Shown piece by piece: positions 1 to 8,553 of a stretch of 64,000 bases of DNA. The stretch comes from Chitinilyticum aquatile DSM 21506 (GTDB lineage: Bacteria; Pseudomonadota; Gammaproteobacteria; Burkholderiales; Chitinibacteraceae): contig NZ_AUMS01000007.1 of the NCBI RefSeq assembly GCF_000430805.1, forward strand, positions 62,001 through 126,000, written 5' to 3'. The notes beneath the pieces are model-generated. The model was given only the letters and a program-made list of their open reading frames with translations. It searched no databases and had not been told where the DNA came from. Position 1 is the stretch's first letter, and each line of letters starts with the position of its first letter. The position numbers and the translations under genes were made by a program.

Positions 1-3000
1 GCCTCGAAGCGCGCATCGGCGGCCTCGGAACGCTTGCCCTGCTGTTGCACGAGCTCACGGATTGCATCCGCGTACTCACGCTGCGCCACACCCAGGTTTT
101 TGGTTTCCTGCCAGGTGCCATTGGCGATTTCCAGCTGCTCTTTAGCGTTCGAAAGCAGGTCGTCCAGCGATTTCAGCTGCTCTTCTGCTTTCTTTCGCTC
201 TTCGGCCATCTGCTTGTCGAGCTGCTCGGCATCCAGCTTGTACTGCCGGTCGAGCGCCTCGACGGCGCCACTCACTGCCGAGCTGATACTTTCCAGCGCG
301 GCGAGCTGGGCATTGCCAGCCGTGAGCTTGCCGCCGGCCAGCCCCTGCAGCTCGGTCAGCTTTCCTGCGGTCTGCAGCTTGGCGCGCTGCAGATCGAAGG
401 CGCTGCCAAAGGCGTTTTCGTCGATACGCGTAATGCTGCCGATATCGAGCTGCTGTGCCTTGCTGAAATCCCCTGCCCGCGCAGCGATCAGTGCGGCATC
501 CAGCGCGCCAGCCATGCTGGCCGCCGATTTCTGCACCAGCGAATCAATGCCGGATTGAAGCGCATCGAACAGCCGCTGCAGGCCAGACAGCGACTCCCGC
601 AGGCTGGCCGCCGCAGTACTGGCGGCCTGCTTGCGGGCAGCCTCCTGCGCCTGCAGGATGGCCTTGTCCGCTTCGTACTTCGCGGACAGCTCGGCTTTCT
701 GCTGCTGCAGCACGTCCAGCTTGCCGGCCAGATCGGTGCTGATCTGCTGCCGCTGCGCATTGATCGAACGCTCCAGCCCGGCAAGGGCATTGGCAGCCAG
801 ATCGCTCAGGCTGCCGCCCAGGCCAGAGGCCGCCTGACTCAGCTCGGCAAATGCGCCGGAGAGCTTGATCAGCGTGGCGTAATTCTGCCGGCCAGCCTCG
901 GTGCTGAGGTCCTGTGCTTCCACCAGCTTCCGGAACTCTTCACGATTGGCCGGCAGGCTGTATCCCAGCTTTCCAAGCGCATCGCTGAGCTGGCGTGTAG
1001 CAATGCCGGTGCGCTCGGATTCCGAGTAAAAATTCTGGTAGTAGCTGCCGATACCCTGCACCATGGCATCCAGCCCGCCAGCAACCTCAGCAAGCGCCAT
1101 GCGCGCATCGCTGCTCAGCCCGGCCAGCTGCGGCATGGTGTCGCCGAGCTGGATAAAGGCATCCGTCACCGCCTTGATGCCTTGCAGCTTGGCTTGCAGC
1201 GCCTGCACGCCGGCCTCGTCGAGCGCGGAAATATCCACACCGTCAAAAGCCTTCGCCAGCTCGTCCGGCAGATCGCTGGCCTTGATGCCAGCCAGCACCA
1301 GCCGGCCAAACTGCACGCCCATCTCGGCACTGATGTCACCATCCTTGCCCAACTCGGCAAGCTGACCGTAGATTTCCTTGCCGTTCACGAACAGCCCGGA
1401 CGACACCCGGCTGCCGGCGGTGCCTTTCGGGTCCGAATCGAAACCCAGATTGGCCGACAAGCCATCCAGCTGCTTCAGGCCCAGCGCCTTCAGCGACACG
1501 CTCAGCGCGTCGCCAAACTTGCCCATCACCTGTCCGACCTTGCCGTCTGCGCCGTCCGGCGTCCAGGCATCAAATACCTTGTTGCCGTACCACGCTTCGC
1601 CACCCTCCTTCGGGCCGCCTTTTTTGTTGAACAGCTTCGAAATCAGCGGAATGGCAAGGCCGAGCAGCGGCAAGGCCAGCGTACTAAGGCCGCTCAAGCC
1701 GCCCAGCGCACCCAGCCCGGTGGATTGCGTAGCCAGCCCCATGCCGGTGCTGCCCAGTACATCAAACGCCCCTGCGCCGAGGTTCGACCCCATGACTTTC
1801 GAGAAAAACCCCGAAATGCCGGAGAAATCAAACCCGCCGCCGACCCCACCCAGCAGGCTGCTGGGCAAGCCGCCAGCCGTGGCAGTACCCGGCAACAGCG
1901 AAGCCAGCCCGCCCGCGACGGGTGCCATAATCGCCTTGATGGTCGGCTGCAACACCAGCGTCTGGAACATGTTCTTCAAGGTATCCTTGAAGTTCTGCGC
2001 GAAATCCTTGCCGGATTCGAAACCACGCAGAATCGCGTCAGTCAGGCTCTGGCTGATGCTGTTCGCGGCGGATTTCCAGTCCTCCTCGGCTTTTTTGGCT
2101 GCGTCTGCGGCAGCCTTTGCCATGTCATCCGCCAGCTTTTTGCCGTCGACGCCGTCAAAGGCATCAGCCGCCTTGTCGTTCAGCTCAACCAGCCTGGCAA
2201 TCGCGCCGCGCTTTTCACGCAGCAGCCCGATCTCAGCATCAAGCAGCAGATTGCCGCCCTGCTGCGCCTTATTGAACTCAAGCTGGGCAATGGCCTGATC
2301 CAGCGTTGCCACTTCCAGCCGCTTCTTTTCTGAGACTGCCCGGGCAATATCGCCCCGCGACTTGCCGTAGTTTTCCAGCTCGTCGCGCGCGGCCTCGAAA
2401 GCCTGCTGCGCGGATTCGACCAGCTTCATATTGGCCTTGTGGGCGTCATCGCTGGCCTTTGCCTGCTCGGCAAGGACTTTCTCGAAAGCTGCCGAAGTAT
2501 CGACCGCTTCCGCGAGGCCAAGCGCGTAGGCCTTCATGGTTCCGCTCAAGCCTTTCAGCGCCTTGTCGGTCGCAAGCACGTGCTCGACACGAGCTACTTC
2601 GCTCTTGTCGTCGACCTTGACCAGCTTGCCCTGCAGGCCGTTGATCAGGGACGCATAGGCATCGGCAGCAGCCTTGGCGGCCTTGCCCGCTGCATCGGTG
2701 TCTGCAGCCAGCTTGCGATGGCGGCCGGCCGAATCATCAGCTGCAGCACCGGCTTTTTTGGTTGCCTCGGCCAGTTTCTCGGTCGGGTTCAGGACGCGCT
2801 GGACGGCGGTATCGCCACGCCCAAAGGCCGCAAAAATCCCATCGGCAAATTCGTGGAAGCCGGACGCATGATCCTTTACCGACTTGGCACTTTTCTGGAT
2901 GGTGGCATTGAAGCTGTTGGCTGAATCAGCCGCACCGCGCCACTGCGCGGCAATGTCATCGGCACCGATAACGCCGGCCGCTTTGGCATAGAAATCGGCA

Positions 3001-4154
3001 ATTTTGCTGCCGGCAGCCAGCACGCCACTCATGGCTTCCTGCACTTTCAGCAGCGGCCAGACCATTGCGTCATAAATCATCGCGCCCATCTTGGCGATGC
3101 CTGCCGACAGAATCTTTACACCATCCACCAGCCCGGCAAAGCCAATGCGAACGGCCAGTACTGCCGTGCCGATCAGCTCAAGGCCATCGTTGGCCTGCTC
3201 CATTTCGGACAGCCAGCTGGCAAATGCCTTGCCGGCATCCCAGATGTCCGCAACCAGCAGCTTGGTCTGATCCCAGATCAGGCCCAGCTCTTCGCGGTTT
3301 TCGGCAAACCACGCCGACATATCCTTGGCGGCGCCGCCGATCTCGGCCGCCAGCGTATCGCCCAGGCTGCCCAGCTCGGCAGTGATGCCACGGATGCCAT
3401 CACCCAGCAGATCACCGAAGCCGGCACCATTGATCTTGCGGAATACGCCATCCCAGGTGTCACCCAGGTTGCTGATCGCGCCTTCCAGCGTTTTCATCTT
3501 CTCGGCGGACGCACCGGCAAAGTTCACATTGCCGATCTTCTGCAGATAGGCTTCGATTTCGCTGGCGTTGTTCTTGACCGTGGTCGTCACGCCCTGAAAG
3601 GTGAATTTGACTTCATTGCCCTGCTTGCTGGCCTTGATGCCGAACTCTTTCAGCCGCTCGAATTCGCCGGTCGACGCATCCGCCACAGCCTCAATCATGT
3701 CAGTCAGCGACTTGCCCATGGCCGAGGCAGTGTTGCTGTAGCTCTCAATCGCTTTTTCGCTCGGGTCCAGCCCGAGGTTTTGCAGCTTGATAAACGCGCC
3801 TACGGTATCAGCAAGCGACTCCGGCAGCTTGCCGGCCAGCGTTTCCATCTCGCCGAATTTGGCATTGGCCGCCGCCACCGAGCCGGTCGCGGTTTTCAGC
3901 TGGGCATTCAGGGTGCCAAATTCGCGCTCGACAGCCACCAGCTTGCCCACGGCCAGCCCGGCCAGTGCCGTAGCTGCCGTCGCCGCGATAGCAGCAATGC
4001 CACCAAGGCCGGATTTGAAGCCTTCCAGCCCGCGCGTATCGAACGCATCGGACGCACTGCGGCCAACACCCTTCAGGCTGCGCTCAGCCTGATCGGCGCC
4101 ACGCTGCACACCGCTGGCGTCGGCGGAAATGCGGATATTGACTTCATTCGCCAT
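1..4154 (-). CDS. Phage tail tape measure protein (3' end outside window)
   Basis: Open from an ATG at 4154 to the window edge, giving at least 1384 residues without a stop. The N-terminus (MANEVNIRISADASG) and the first 100 residues, with an alanine/glycine-rich hydrophobic stretch, are typical of lambda-type tape measure proteins. Long Lys/Glu/Ala/Gln-rich helical segments and Gly/Leu-rich patches follow, and the visible end is again coiled-coil-like. Such proteins set tail length and sit in the tail lumen, and they can carry membrane-active segments used during DNA injection. Position after the tail tube and the frameshifted chaperone genes is the canonical one. Its full length and any C-terminal domain are not visible here. 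Confidence 0.93.
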   Translation of the reverse strand, partial: MANEVNIRISADASGVQRGADQAERSLKGVGRSASDAFDTRGLEGFKSGLGGIAAIAATAATALAGLAVGKLVAVEREFGTLNAQLKTATGSVAAANAKFGEMETLAGKLPESLADTVGAFIKLQNLGLDPSEKAIESYSNTASAMGKSLTDMIEAVADASTGEFERLKEFGIKASKQGNEVKFTFQGVTTTVKNNASEIEAYLQKIGNVNFAGASAEKMKTLEGAISNLGDTWDGVFRKINGAGFGDLLGDGIRGITAELGSLGDTLAAEIGGAAKDMSAWFAENREELGLIWDQTKLLVADIWDAGKAFASWLSEMEQANDGLELIGTAVLAVRIGFAGLVDGVKILSAGIAKMGAMIYDAMVWPLLKVQEAMSGVLAAGSKIADFYAKAAGVIGADDIAAQWRGAADSANSFNATIQKSAKSVKDHASGFHEFADGIFAAFGRGDTAVQRVLNPTEKLAEATKKAGAAADDSAGRHRKLAADTDAAGKAAKAAADAYASLINGLQGKLVKVDDKSEVARVEHVLATDKALKGLSGTMKAYALGLAEAVDTSAAFEKVLAEQAKASDDAHKANMKLVESAQQAFEAARDELENYGKSRGDIARAVSEKKRLEVATLDQAIAQLEFNKAQQGGNLLLDAEIGLLREKRGAIARLVELNDKAADAFDGVDGKKLADDMAKAAADAAKKAEEDWKSAANSISQSLTDAILRGFESGKDFAQNFKDTLKNMFQTLVLQPTIKAIMAPVAGGLASLLPGTATAGGLPSSLLGGVGGGFDFSGISGFFSKVMGSNLGAGAFDVLGSTGMGLATQSTGLGALGGLSGLSTLALPLLGLAIPLISKLFNKKGGPKEGGEAWYGNKVFDAWTPDGADGKVGQVMGKFGDALSVSLKALGLKQLDGLSANLGFDSDPKGTAGSRVSSGLFVNGKEIYGQLAELGKDGDISAEMGVQFGRLVLAGIKASDLPDELAKAFDGVDISALDEAGVQALQAKLQGIKAVTDAFIQLGDTMPQLAGLSSDARMALAEVAGGLDAMVQGIGSYYQNFYSESERTGIATRQLSDALGKLGYSLPANREEFRKLVEAQDLSTEAGRQNYATLIKLSGAFAELSQAASGLGGSLSDLAANALAGLERSINAQRQQISTDLAGKLDVLQQQKAELSAKYEADKAILQAQEAARKQAASTAAASLRESLSGLQRLFDALQSGIDSLVQKSAASMAGALDAALIAARAGDFSKAQQLDIGSITRIDENAFGSAFDLQRAKLQTAGKLTELQGLAGGKLTAGNAQLAALESISSAVSGAVEALDRQYKLDAEQLDKQMAEERKKAEEQLKSLDDLLSNAKEQLEIANGTWQETKNLGVAQREYADAIRELVQQQGKRSEAADARFE

Positions 4155-4170
4155 GGGGCACCCTAAAAGA

Positions 4171-4192
4171 GAAAACCCCGCACAAGGCGGGG
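4171..4192 (-). terminator. Terminator-like hairpin before the tape measure gene
   Basis: Read on the minus strand, CCCCGC-CTTGT-GCGGGG is followed by TTTTC. It begins right at the stop codon of the frameshifted chaperone and ends 17 bases before the tape-measure ATG. It may lower tape-measure mRNA relative to tail tube rather than stop it fully. Confidence 0.6.
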
Positions 4193-4866
4193 TCAGGTTT
4201 TTTGCTTCGCTTGCTCGCCCCACACGCGGAGCGTTTCGATTTCGAGCACACGCAGGCGCTCGAAGGTGTCGGGCCGGTCGCGCTTTTTAACGCCGGTCAG
4301 CTCGAACACTGCCGGCAAAGCCGTGTAATCCAGCCCGGTAGCGCCGGCCATGCCGACCCGCCACTGCGTCTGCATGGCGAGAAAGACCTGCAGCGCAGGC
4401 CAGTTTTCGGGGTAGACCTCGATTTCTTCCGCTGGCTCATCGCGCGGGGGCGCAGCCAGCATGGCTACCAGCTCGGGCGGCATGCCCAGGGCGGCGGCGT
4501 GGTCAATGCCGCCCTGCTTTTTCTGCACAGGCCCGGCGAACCGCCGCGCGATGGCCGTCAGTTTTTTGCGGGGGCATCCAGGAATTCGCGGCGGAAAGCG
4601 TCGAAGATTTCTGCACCAGCCTTGTGGTAGTTGATGCACAGCGCTTCGAGTGCTTCCTGGCTAAATTCTTCACTGAAGCCTTTCCAGCCGACCACGATTT
4701 CGGACAGCATCTCTTCGGCAGTCTTTCCTTCCAGCTCTTCGAAAAACTGCTTCAGCTCGGCACGCGGCAGGTGCTTGAAGATGATGGTGACTTGCTCTTT
4801 CTTGCCGCCAGGCACAGACAGGCCAAAGGTCGCGGAAAAGGTCGGATTCGGGTTGAGCTTGAACAT
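4193..4866 (-). CDS. Tail assembly chaperone, long form made by -1 frameshift (lambda G-T analogue)
   Basis: The second reading frame (4193-4639) has no convincing start of its own and carries a DUF1799-like domain (EVYPENWPALQVFLAMQ). It continues exactly from the upstream chaperone if ribosomes slip back one base at AAAAAAC (4567-4561), just before the TGA at 4560-4558. The product would be about 224 residues: about 102 from the G-like frame, then L-T-A-I-A-R-R onward. In lambda and HK97-like phages the G and G-T forms are made in a fixed ratio and wrap the tape measure during tail assembly. The location directly before the tape measure supports this. The slip itself is inferred, but the heptamer and the frame logic are seen directly. 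Confidence 0.88.
4558..4866 (-). CDS. Tail assembly chaperone, short form (lambda G analogue)
   Basis: A 102-residue acidic protein starting at the ATG at 4866 (MFKLNPNPTFSATFGL), preceded by GGAGG seven bases upstream. An upstream ATG would add 12 residues but has no comparable ribosome site. It resembles the small tail assembly chaperone family found before tape measure genes. The reading frame ends GCA AAA AAC TGA, which is where the -1 frameshift is predicted. This form should be the more abundant of the two. Confidence 0.88.
   Translation of the reverse strand: MFKLNPNPTFSATFGLSVPGGKKEQVTIIFKHLPRAELKQFFEELEGKTAEEMLSEIVVGWKGFSEEFSQEALEALCINYHKAGAEIFDAFRREFLDAPAKN
4561..4567 (-). promoter_or_regulatory. 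Programmed -1 ribosomal frameshift site A AAA AAC
   Basis: On the minus strand the zero-frame codons are GCA AAA AAC TGA, a perfect X-XXY-YYZ slippery heptamer abutting the stop codon. A small GC stem (CGGCG-GTT-CGCCG) begins about 14 bases after the heptamer and could act as a stimulator, though the spacing is longer than usual. Confidence 0.88.
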
Positions 4867-4887
4867 GGTTTTGCCTCCATGGGAAAT

Positions 4888-4909
4888 AAAAACCCCGCGC
4901 AAGGCGGGG
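4888..4909 (-). terminator. Terminator-like hairpin after the tail tube gene
   Basis: Minus-strand CCCCGC-CTTGC-GCGGGG followed by TTTTTATTT, about 90 bases after the tail tube stop and about 20 before the chaperone ATG. It has nearly the same stem as the hairpin at 4171-4192. Confidence 0.65.
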
Positions 4910-5000
4910 CATGGGAATTGGTGCCTCCAAGGGGTGACGCGGCCAAAGCCGGTGGAGGCGGACCGGCACAGGCAAGGCCTGCCGGCCGCGTCAAACCGGA

Positions 5001-5645
5001 TTAGTAGCTGACGTAACGCGGGCGGCTGTTCATCGAAATGGTGATCTTGGTGCTGATCGCCTGCCCGTCCGACACACTGGTCGGCAGCGAGTTGGCGGCG
5101 ATTTCGCCGAAGAACAGCATGTCCATGCCACCCTTGAAACGGAATTTGAAGGCCAGGGTCTTGCCGGCATCAGCGGCCTGCTGAATCGCCAGCATCTGCG
5201 GGTTCAGCGGCTCCCACAGCAGCGGGATTTCGAAGCTGATGGCGCTGGTGCCGATCTGCTTTTTGCGCTTGATCTTGTCCCACAGCAGCTTCCATTCGGC
5301 ATATTCCGGTTCACCGCCGGAGCTGGAGAAGCCGGTAGCGATGGTAATTTCGTTCGCCATCGTCACGACTTTCATCTGGCCGCTGGCGAAGGCATCGTAA
5401 CCGGTGAAGTTCTGATCCTTGGCTTCGAAGGTGTTGGCCGCAGCGTTGACGTTGGACACCTGCACCAGCGCTTGGTCGATCTGCGTCATGCCGAAGACGT
5501 TGTACAGCGCAACCAGATCGCCGTTCGCCGGGTCGGTACCGGCATAAGTAATGACGGCCGGGCTGCCGGCAGTAACCGCAGTGATGTTCTGCGGGGTGGA
5601 TTCGGCGGACTGGAAGAAAATCCGCGTCTCTTCGGGGAAGTACAT
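5001..5645 (-). CDS. Major tail tube protein
   Basis: A 214-residue protein (MYFPEETRIFFQSAES) with the look of siphovirus tail tube subunits: beta-rich, with Thr/Ser-rich strands, a central helix-rich segment (EWKLLWDKIKRKKQIG) and a C-terminal strand region. It lies between the tail terminator gene and the tail chaperone pair, as tail tube genes do. The subunit polymerises as stacked hexameric rings around the tape measure. Hairpins lie on both sides, so the gene may be transcribed as a discrete, highly expressed unit. I name it from size, composition and order rather than from a single diagnostic motif. Confidence 0.85.
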   Translation of the reverse strand: MYFPEETRIFFQSAESTPQNITAVTAGSPAVITYAGTDPANGDLVALYNVFGMTQIDQALVQVSNVNAAANTFEAKDQNFTGYDAFASGQMKVVTMANEITIATGFSSSGGEPEYAEWKLLWDKIKRKKQIGTSAISFEIPLLWEPLNPQMLAIQQAADAGKTLAFKFRFKGGMDMLFFGEIAANSLPTSVSDGQAISTKITISMNSRPRYVSY

Positions 5646-5656
5646 GGGCTTGCTCC

Positions 5657-5684
5657 AAAAAAAAACCCCGCCGGGTTGGCGGGG
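5657..5684 (-). terminator. Strong terminator-like hairpin before the tail tube gene
   Basis: Minus-strand CCCCGCC-AACCC-GGCGGGG followed by nine Ts. It separates the tail terminator gene from the tail tube gene, and its T-run ends 11 bases before the tail tube start codon. It is the strongest of the late-operon hairpins by eye. Confidence 0.7.
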
Positions 5685-5722
5685 TTGGTTCGGATGGGGA
5701 AACGATGGGTATGGATATGTAG

Positions 5723-6139
5723 CTAAATGCGCTGGCCTTTCGTGACGGCATACATGCAGCGGTATACGCTGCGCTTGGCGACGATCAGGCCGGCGGTTTC
5801 CTGCACAAACTCGAAGCGGTCGCCCAGCCAGTCAAAGCCGCACGTTTCGGGCGGCGCGGCTTGCAGCGCGGCCGTGATCGCCGCGCTTATGGCTTCCACT
5901 TCGGCAAAGGCCGTAGCACCGCGCGCGATGGCAGTAATGGCAAAGCTTTGCGTGACACCAGTCTGCTTGAGCGTGGCTCCGGCCTGCTTCGATGCCTCGG
6001 CATCCAGCGGCTGGGTGACGATGGCGCGCAGCTGTGTGCCGGCAAAGGCGGCCTCTTCGGAAAAACCGATGGGAACCCCAGGCAAAGCCGCGCTGATCTG
6101 GGCCTGCAGGTGGTTGATGATGTGTTGCAGTCTAGTCAT
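5723..6139 (-). CDS. Probable tail terminator / minor tail protein U-like
   Basis: A 138-residue protein (MTRLQHIINHLQAQIS) whose ATG overlaps the stop of the preceding head-tail gene (ATGA). Size, the N-terminal amphipathic helix and the alternating strand/helix pattern fit tail terminators such as lambda gpU, which cap the finished tail and join it to the head. The gene order (head joining protein, this gene, tail tube) matches that role. No single residue motif proves it, so a tail-completion protein of another family remains possible. Confidence 0.7.
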   Translation of the reverse strand: MTRLQHIINHLQAQISAALPGVPIGFSEEAAFAGTQLRAIVTQPLDAEASKQAGATLKQTGVTQSFAITAIARGATAFAEVEAISAAITAALQAAPPETCGFDWLGDRFEFVQETAGLIVAKRSVYRCMYAVTKGQRI

Positions 6140-6408
6140 GGCGCTTCTGCCAGGGTTGCCTTGAGAAACCCGCCATCGCTGACGGGCGCGCTCTGCAGCG
6201 TCCAGTTGCGTCCGGCCACCGTCACCGCACTGCCGACATCGAGGCCGGGGAAATCAGCCCGGTCGAAATGGATGGTGACAATACGGCCGGCGACATAGCC
6301 ACCAAAGGCCTGATCCTGCGCATCGTCGAACAGCACGCGCTCGGTCTTTGCGCCAAAGGTCAGCGGCACGCCGAAATCAGCCAGGAAGGGCTGCAGATCG
6401 TCGGTCAT
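6136..6408 (-). CDS. Head-tail joining protein, lambda FII-like
   Basis: A 90-residue protein starting at ATG 6408 (MTDDLQPFLADFG), overlapping the upstream stop as TGATG. The middle (VLFDDAQ, then IVTIHFDRADFPGLDVGSAV) and the ending about the rewritten surface value resemble lambda FII and the related Gifsy-2 family: an extended N-terminus and a compact beta barrel. FII forms the interface between the packaged head and the tail. The neighbours on both sides are coupled by overlaps, so the three small connector genes are probably translated together. Confidence 0.72.
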   Translation of the reverse strand: MTDDLQPFLADFGVPLTFGAKTERVLFDDAQDQAFGGYVAGRIVTIHFDRADFPGLDVGSAVTVAGRNWTLQSAPVSDGGFLKATLAEAP

Positions 6409-6590
6409 CACTTGGCCTTTTTGTCGGGCGCGGGCTCGGGTTCAGCCGGCGCTTCGGGCGCGGCGACGCCACGGCGGCTGGCGATCAGCGCGTGGGCGGT
6501 GGCTTCGTCCAGCTCGACGGTTTCACCAGCTTCGACATGCTGGCCCTCGATCAGGCAGGACTCAACGATCAGGATTTTTTGTTTCGGCAT
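6408..6590 (-). CDS. Small conserved phage protein between capsid and head-tail joining genes
   Basis: A 60-residue protein. ATG 6590 (MPKQKILIVESCLIEG) lies six bases from a GGAG; an ATG directly before it at 6593 is possible but badly spaced. The first 45 residues form a small beta-rich domain (VEAGETVELDEATAHALIAS) that is common next to capsid genes in lambda-like phages. The tail is Ala/Pro/Glu-rich and ends in lysines. A decoration or connector-accessory role is possible, but the sequence does not show one. Confidence 0.7.
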   Translation of the reverse strand: MPKQKILIVESCLIEGQHVEAGETVELDEATAHALIASRRGVAAPEAPAEPEPAPDKKAK

Positions 6591-6642
6591 CATGGGCTCC
6601 CGCTGCGCCGTGCGGAGCCGGCGCAGCATCAGGGGTTATGGA

Positions 6643-8553
6643 TTAGACGGTCAGCGCGTCGGTCATGGCGGAGAAGCTTGCCGGCTGGCGCGCGTTGAAA
6701 TCGGCCGACTGGAAGGCCGTCACGCGCACGGCACCGGTGGTGCTGTTGCTGTACGGATCAACCAGCAGATCGAGTCCACCCCACAGGCCCATCACCAAGT
6801 CGGCCCAGTTGCCATAGATGATTGCGGAACACACACCGGAGCTGGAGCCCTTGGTCAGGTTGCTCGGGATCTGGTTGCTGATCACGGTGTCGTCTTTCAC
6901 CGCATCCCACAGGCTGAAACCGTTGGTGCCGGAGAACTGCTGGGTTTTCTTGGCCTTGCCCCGCACCTTGGTGTTGGTCAGGTATTTCATGGCACCGGCG
7001 TCGGCGTTCAGGTTGGCGACGGCCGATTCCAGATCCACGAAGTGATCCCAGGTAATCGCTGCGCCATTCGCGCCGCCTGCCACCGAGCCGATACCGGCGG
7101 TGTTCAGAATGCCGCGCGGCTGGTTGGATGCGCCGCTACCAGCAATGCCGGCCAAATCCAGCCCCAGACCCATGCTGCGCAGCAGGTCAAACTGCATGAA
7201 AGACTCGACGTCGATCGACGACTGCTGGAGCAGCAGGCGCGATACCTCGGTGAAGGCGGCGATGGTCTTGGGCGTCAACGCGATCTGGTCGAAGCTGGCT
7301 TGCGACTCAGTCGGGGCGCCGTTTTCCGCTACCCAGTAGGTGGCCACACCGCCGGTCTGGCGCGGGATCGCGATATTGCCGACGAGGCCTGTCATCTTGG
7401 TGATACCCAGCTGGGTGAGCGCCAAACGATTGATCAGCAGCTCGATGAAGCTGCCGACCTCCAGGTCGGTGGCCACCAGGTTGCCGCCAGCCGAGGCCGT
7501 ACCGACCACGAGATCACGCGCCATCGGGCGCATGATCTTGCGCATCACCACTTCCTGCGGAATGCAGAAGGCGGTGCCCTTGCCGTTAGCAATCTGGCCA
7601 CGCTTCTGCGCAGCAGCACGGCAGGCTTCCAGCTCGAAGCCGGCGGCGTGCGCAGTGGTCGGGTCAGCCACCGAGGCTACCAGACGGCGAAGGCTGAAAC
7701 GGTCGGCTTCCTGATCAGTGAGGCCGACATCGACGTCGGATGCAGTGGCATGGCGCACACCGCTATCCTTCTGCTTGGACAGATCGTCCATCACCTGGAT
7801 GCGGAAGGTATCGACCGCCATGCCGGATTCCACGGCGCGGGCGGCGGCATCGGTCATGCCGAACTGGCGGCCGATGGCGTTGATTTCGGAAACACGGCTG
7901 CGTTCGGCCGCGACTGCTGCTTGTGGATCCTGAACCTGTACGGTCATGATGGATTTTTCCTCGTTAAGATCGTGAATGTCGGGGGTTTCGGTTGATGCTT
8001 GCGGCTCGGCATCGTCTGCCGGCTCGGGGTCGGCTCGCGTCGCGGCCAGGCTGCGCGGGTCGAAGTCGTCGGCACTGCGGCCGACTCCCACCGTGTCGTC
8101 TGCCGGGACAGACACGATGGAGATTTCGTAGGGTTCCCAGTCGGTTACCCGGTAGGTTTCGAGTTCGCCGTTTTTGCTTTCAAGAACCAGGTCGTGAATG
8201 ATGTACCCGACCGAAACCTTGGTGCGGATGGCATCCTTGACGTCCTGAAAGATTTCATCGGCGCGGGCAGCACGCGAAAAGCGGACAACAGATTCGCCGC
8301 GGCCATTGAGCGTGGCGGATTCCACCACCCCGATCTGGTCGCGGGTGTTGTGATCCATCAGCAGCGGGGCCTTGTTCAGCAGACGCCCCATACGCACTGA
8401 TTCAGGCTTGTGATCGAGGATTTCCACCCCCCACCAGCGCTGGTAGGGTTCTTCGCTGGAAAACGAGAGCGTCAGCGTGCGTTCTTCAGCGTTGATGGCA
8501 TCTGCGCGCACCTCGAAATGCCGATGCGCCGTGTTATGGGTTGGTTTCGGCAT
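6643..8553 (-). CDS. Prohead protease / HK97-fold major capsid fusion protein
   Basis: A 636-residue fusion starting at ATG 8553 after GGAGGAGGC. Residues 1 to about 190 are an S78-type prohead protease. The candidate triad is His in LLMDHNTRDQ, Ser in TKVSVGYIIHD, and an acidic residue in EPYEISIVSVPADD. A Pro/Ala/Glu-rich linker follows. Residues from about 220 (IMTVQVQDPQAA) form a scaffold-like helical delta segment and then an HK97-like coat domain ending QPASFSAMTDALTV. Fusions of protease and coat are a recognised phage family. The protease is expected to free the coat and remove the delta domain. An internal ATG at about 7947 could give a separate coat chain. The start overlaps the portal gene by 20 bases. 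Confidence 0.93.
   Translation of the reverse strand: MPKPTHNTAHRHFEVRADAINAEERTLTLSFSSEEPYQRWWGVEILDHKPESVRMGRLLNKAPLLMDHNTRDQIGVVESATLNGRGESVVRFSRAARADEIFQDVKDAIRTKVSVGYIIHDLVLESKNGELETYRVTDWEPYEISIVSVPADDTVGVGRSADDFDPRSLAATRADPEPADDAEPQASTETPDIHDLNEEKSIMTVQVQDPQAAVAAERSRVSEINAIGRQFGMTDAAARAVESGMAVDTFRIQVMDDLSKQKDSGVRHATASDVDVGLTDQEADRFSLRRLVASVADPTTAHAAGFELEACRAAAQKRGQIANGKGTAFCIPQEVVMRKIMRPMARDLVVGTASAGGNLVATDLEVGSFIELLINRLALTQLGITKMTGLVGNIAIPRQTGGVATYWVAENGAPTESQASFDQIALTPKTIAAFTEVSRLLLQQSSIDVESFMQFDLLRSMGLGLDLAGIAGSGASNQPRGILNTAGIGSVAGGANGAAITWDHFVDLESAVANLNADAGAMKYLTNTKVRGKAKKTQQFSGTNGFSLWDAVKDDTVISNQIPSNLTKGSSSGVCSAIIYGNWADLVMGLWGGLDLLVDPYSNSTTGAVRVTAFQSADFNARQPASFSAMTDALTV

Noticed and set aside
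45-2333. Long plus-strand frame of 762 codons at the left edge
   Set aside because: It is the antisense shadow of the tape-measure gene: repetitive Gln/Leu/Arg/Ala composition, no ribosome site, and the opposite strand gives a continuous tape-measure protein.
6268-7995. Plus-strand frame of 575 codons
   Set aside because: Antisense of the protease-capsid fusion; composition rich in His, Gly and Arg, no recognisable domain.
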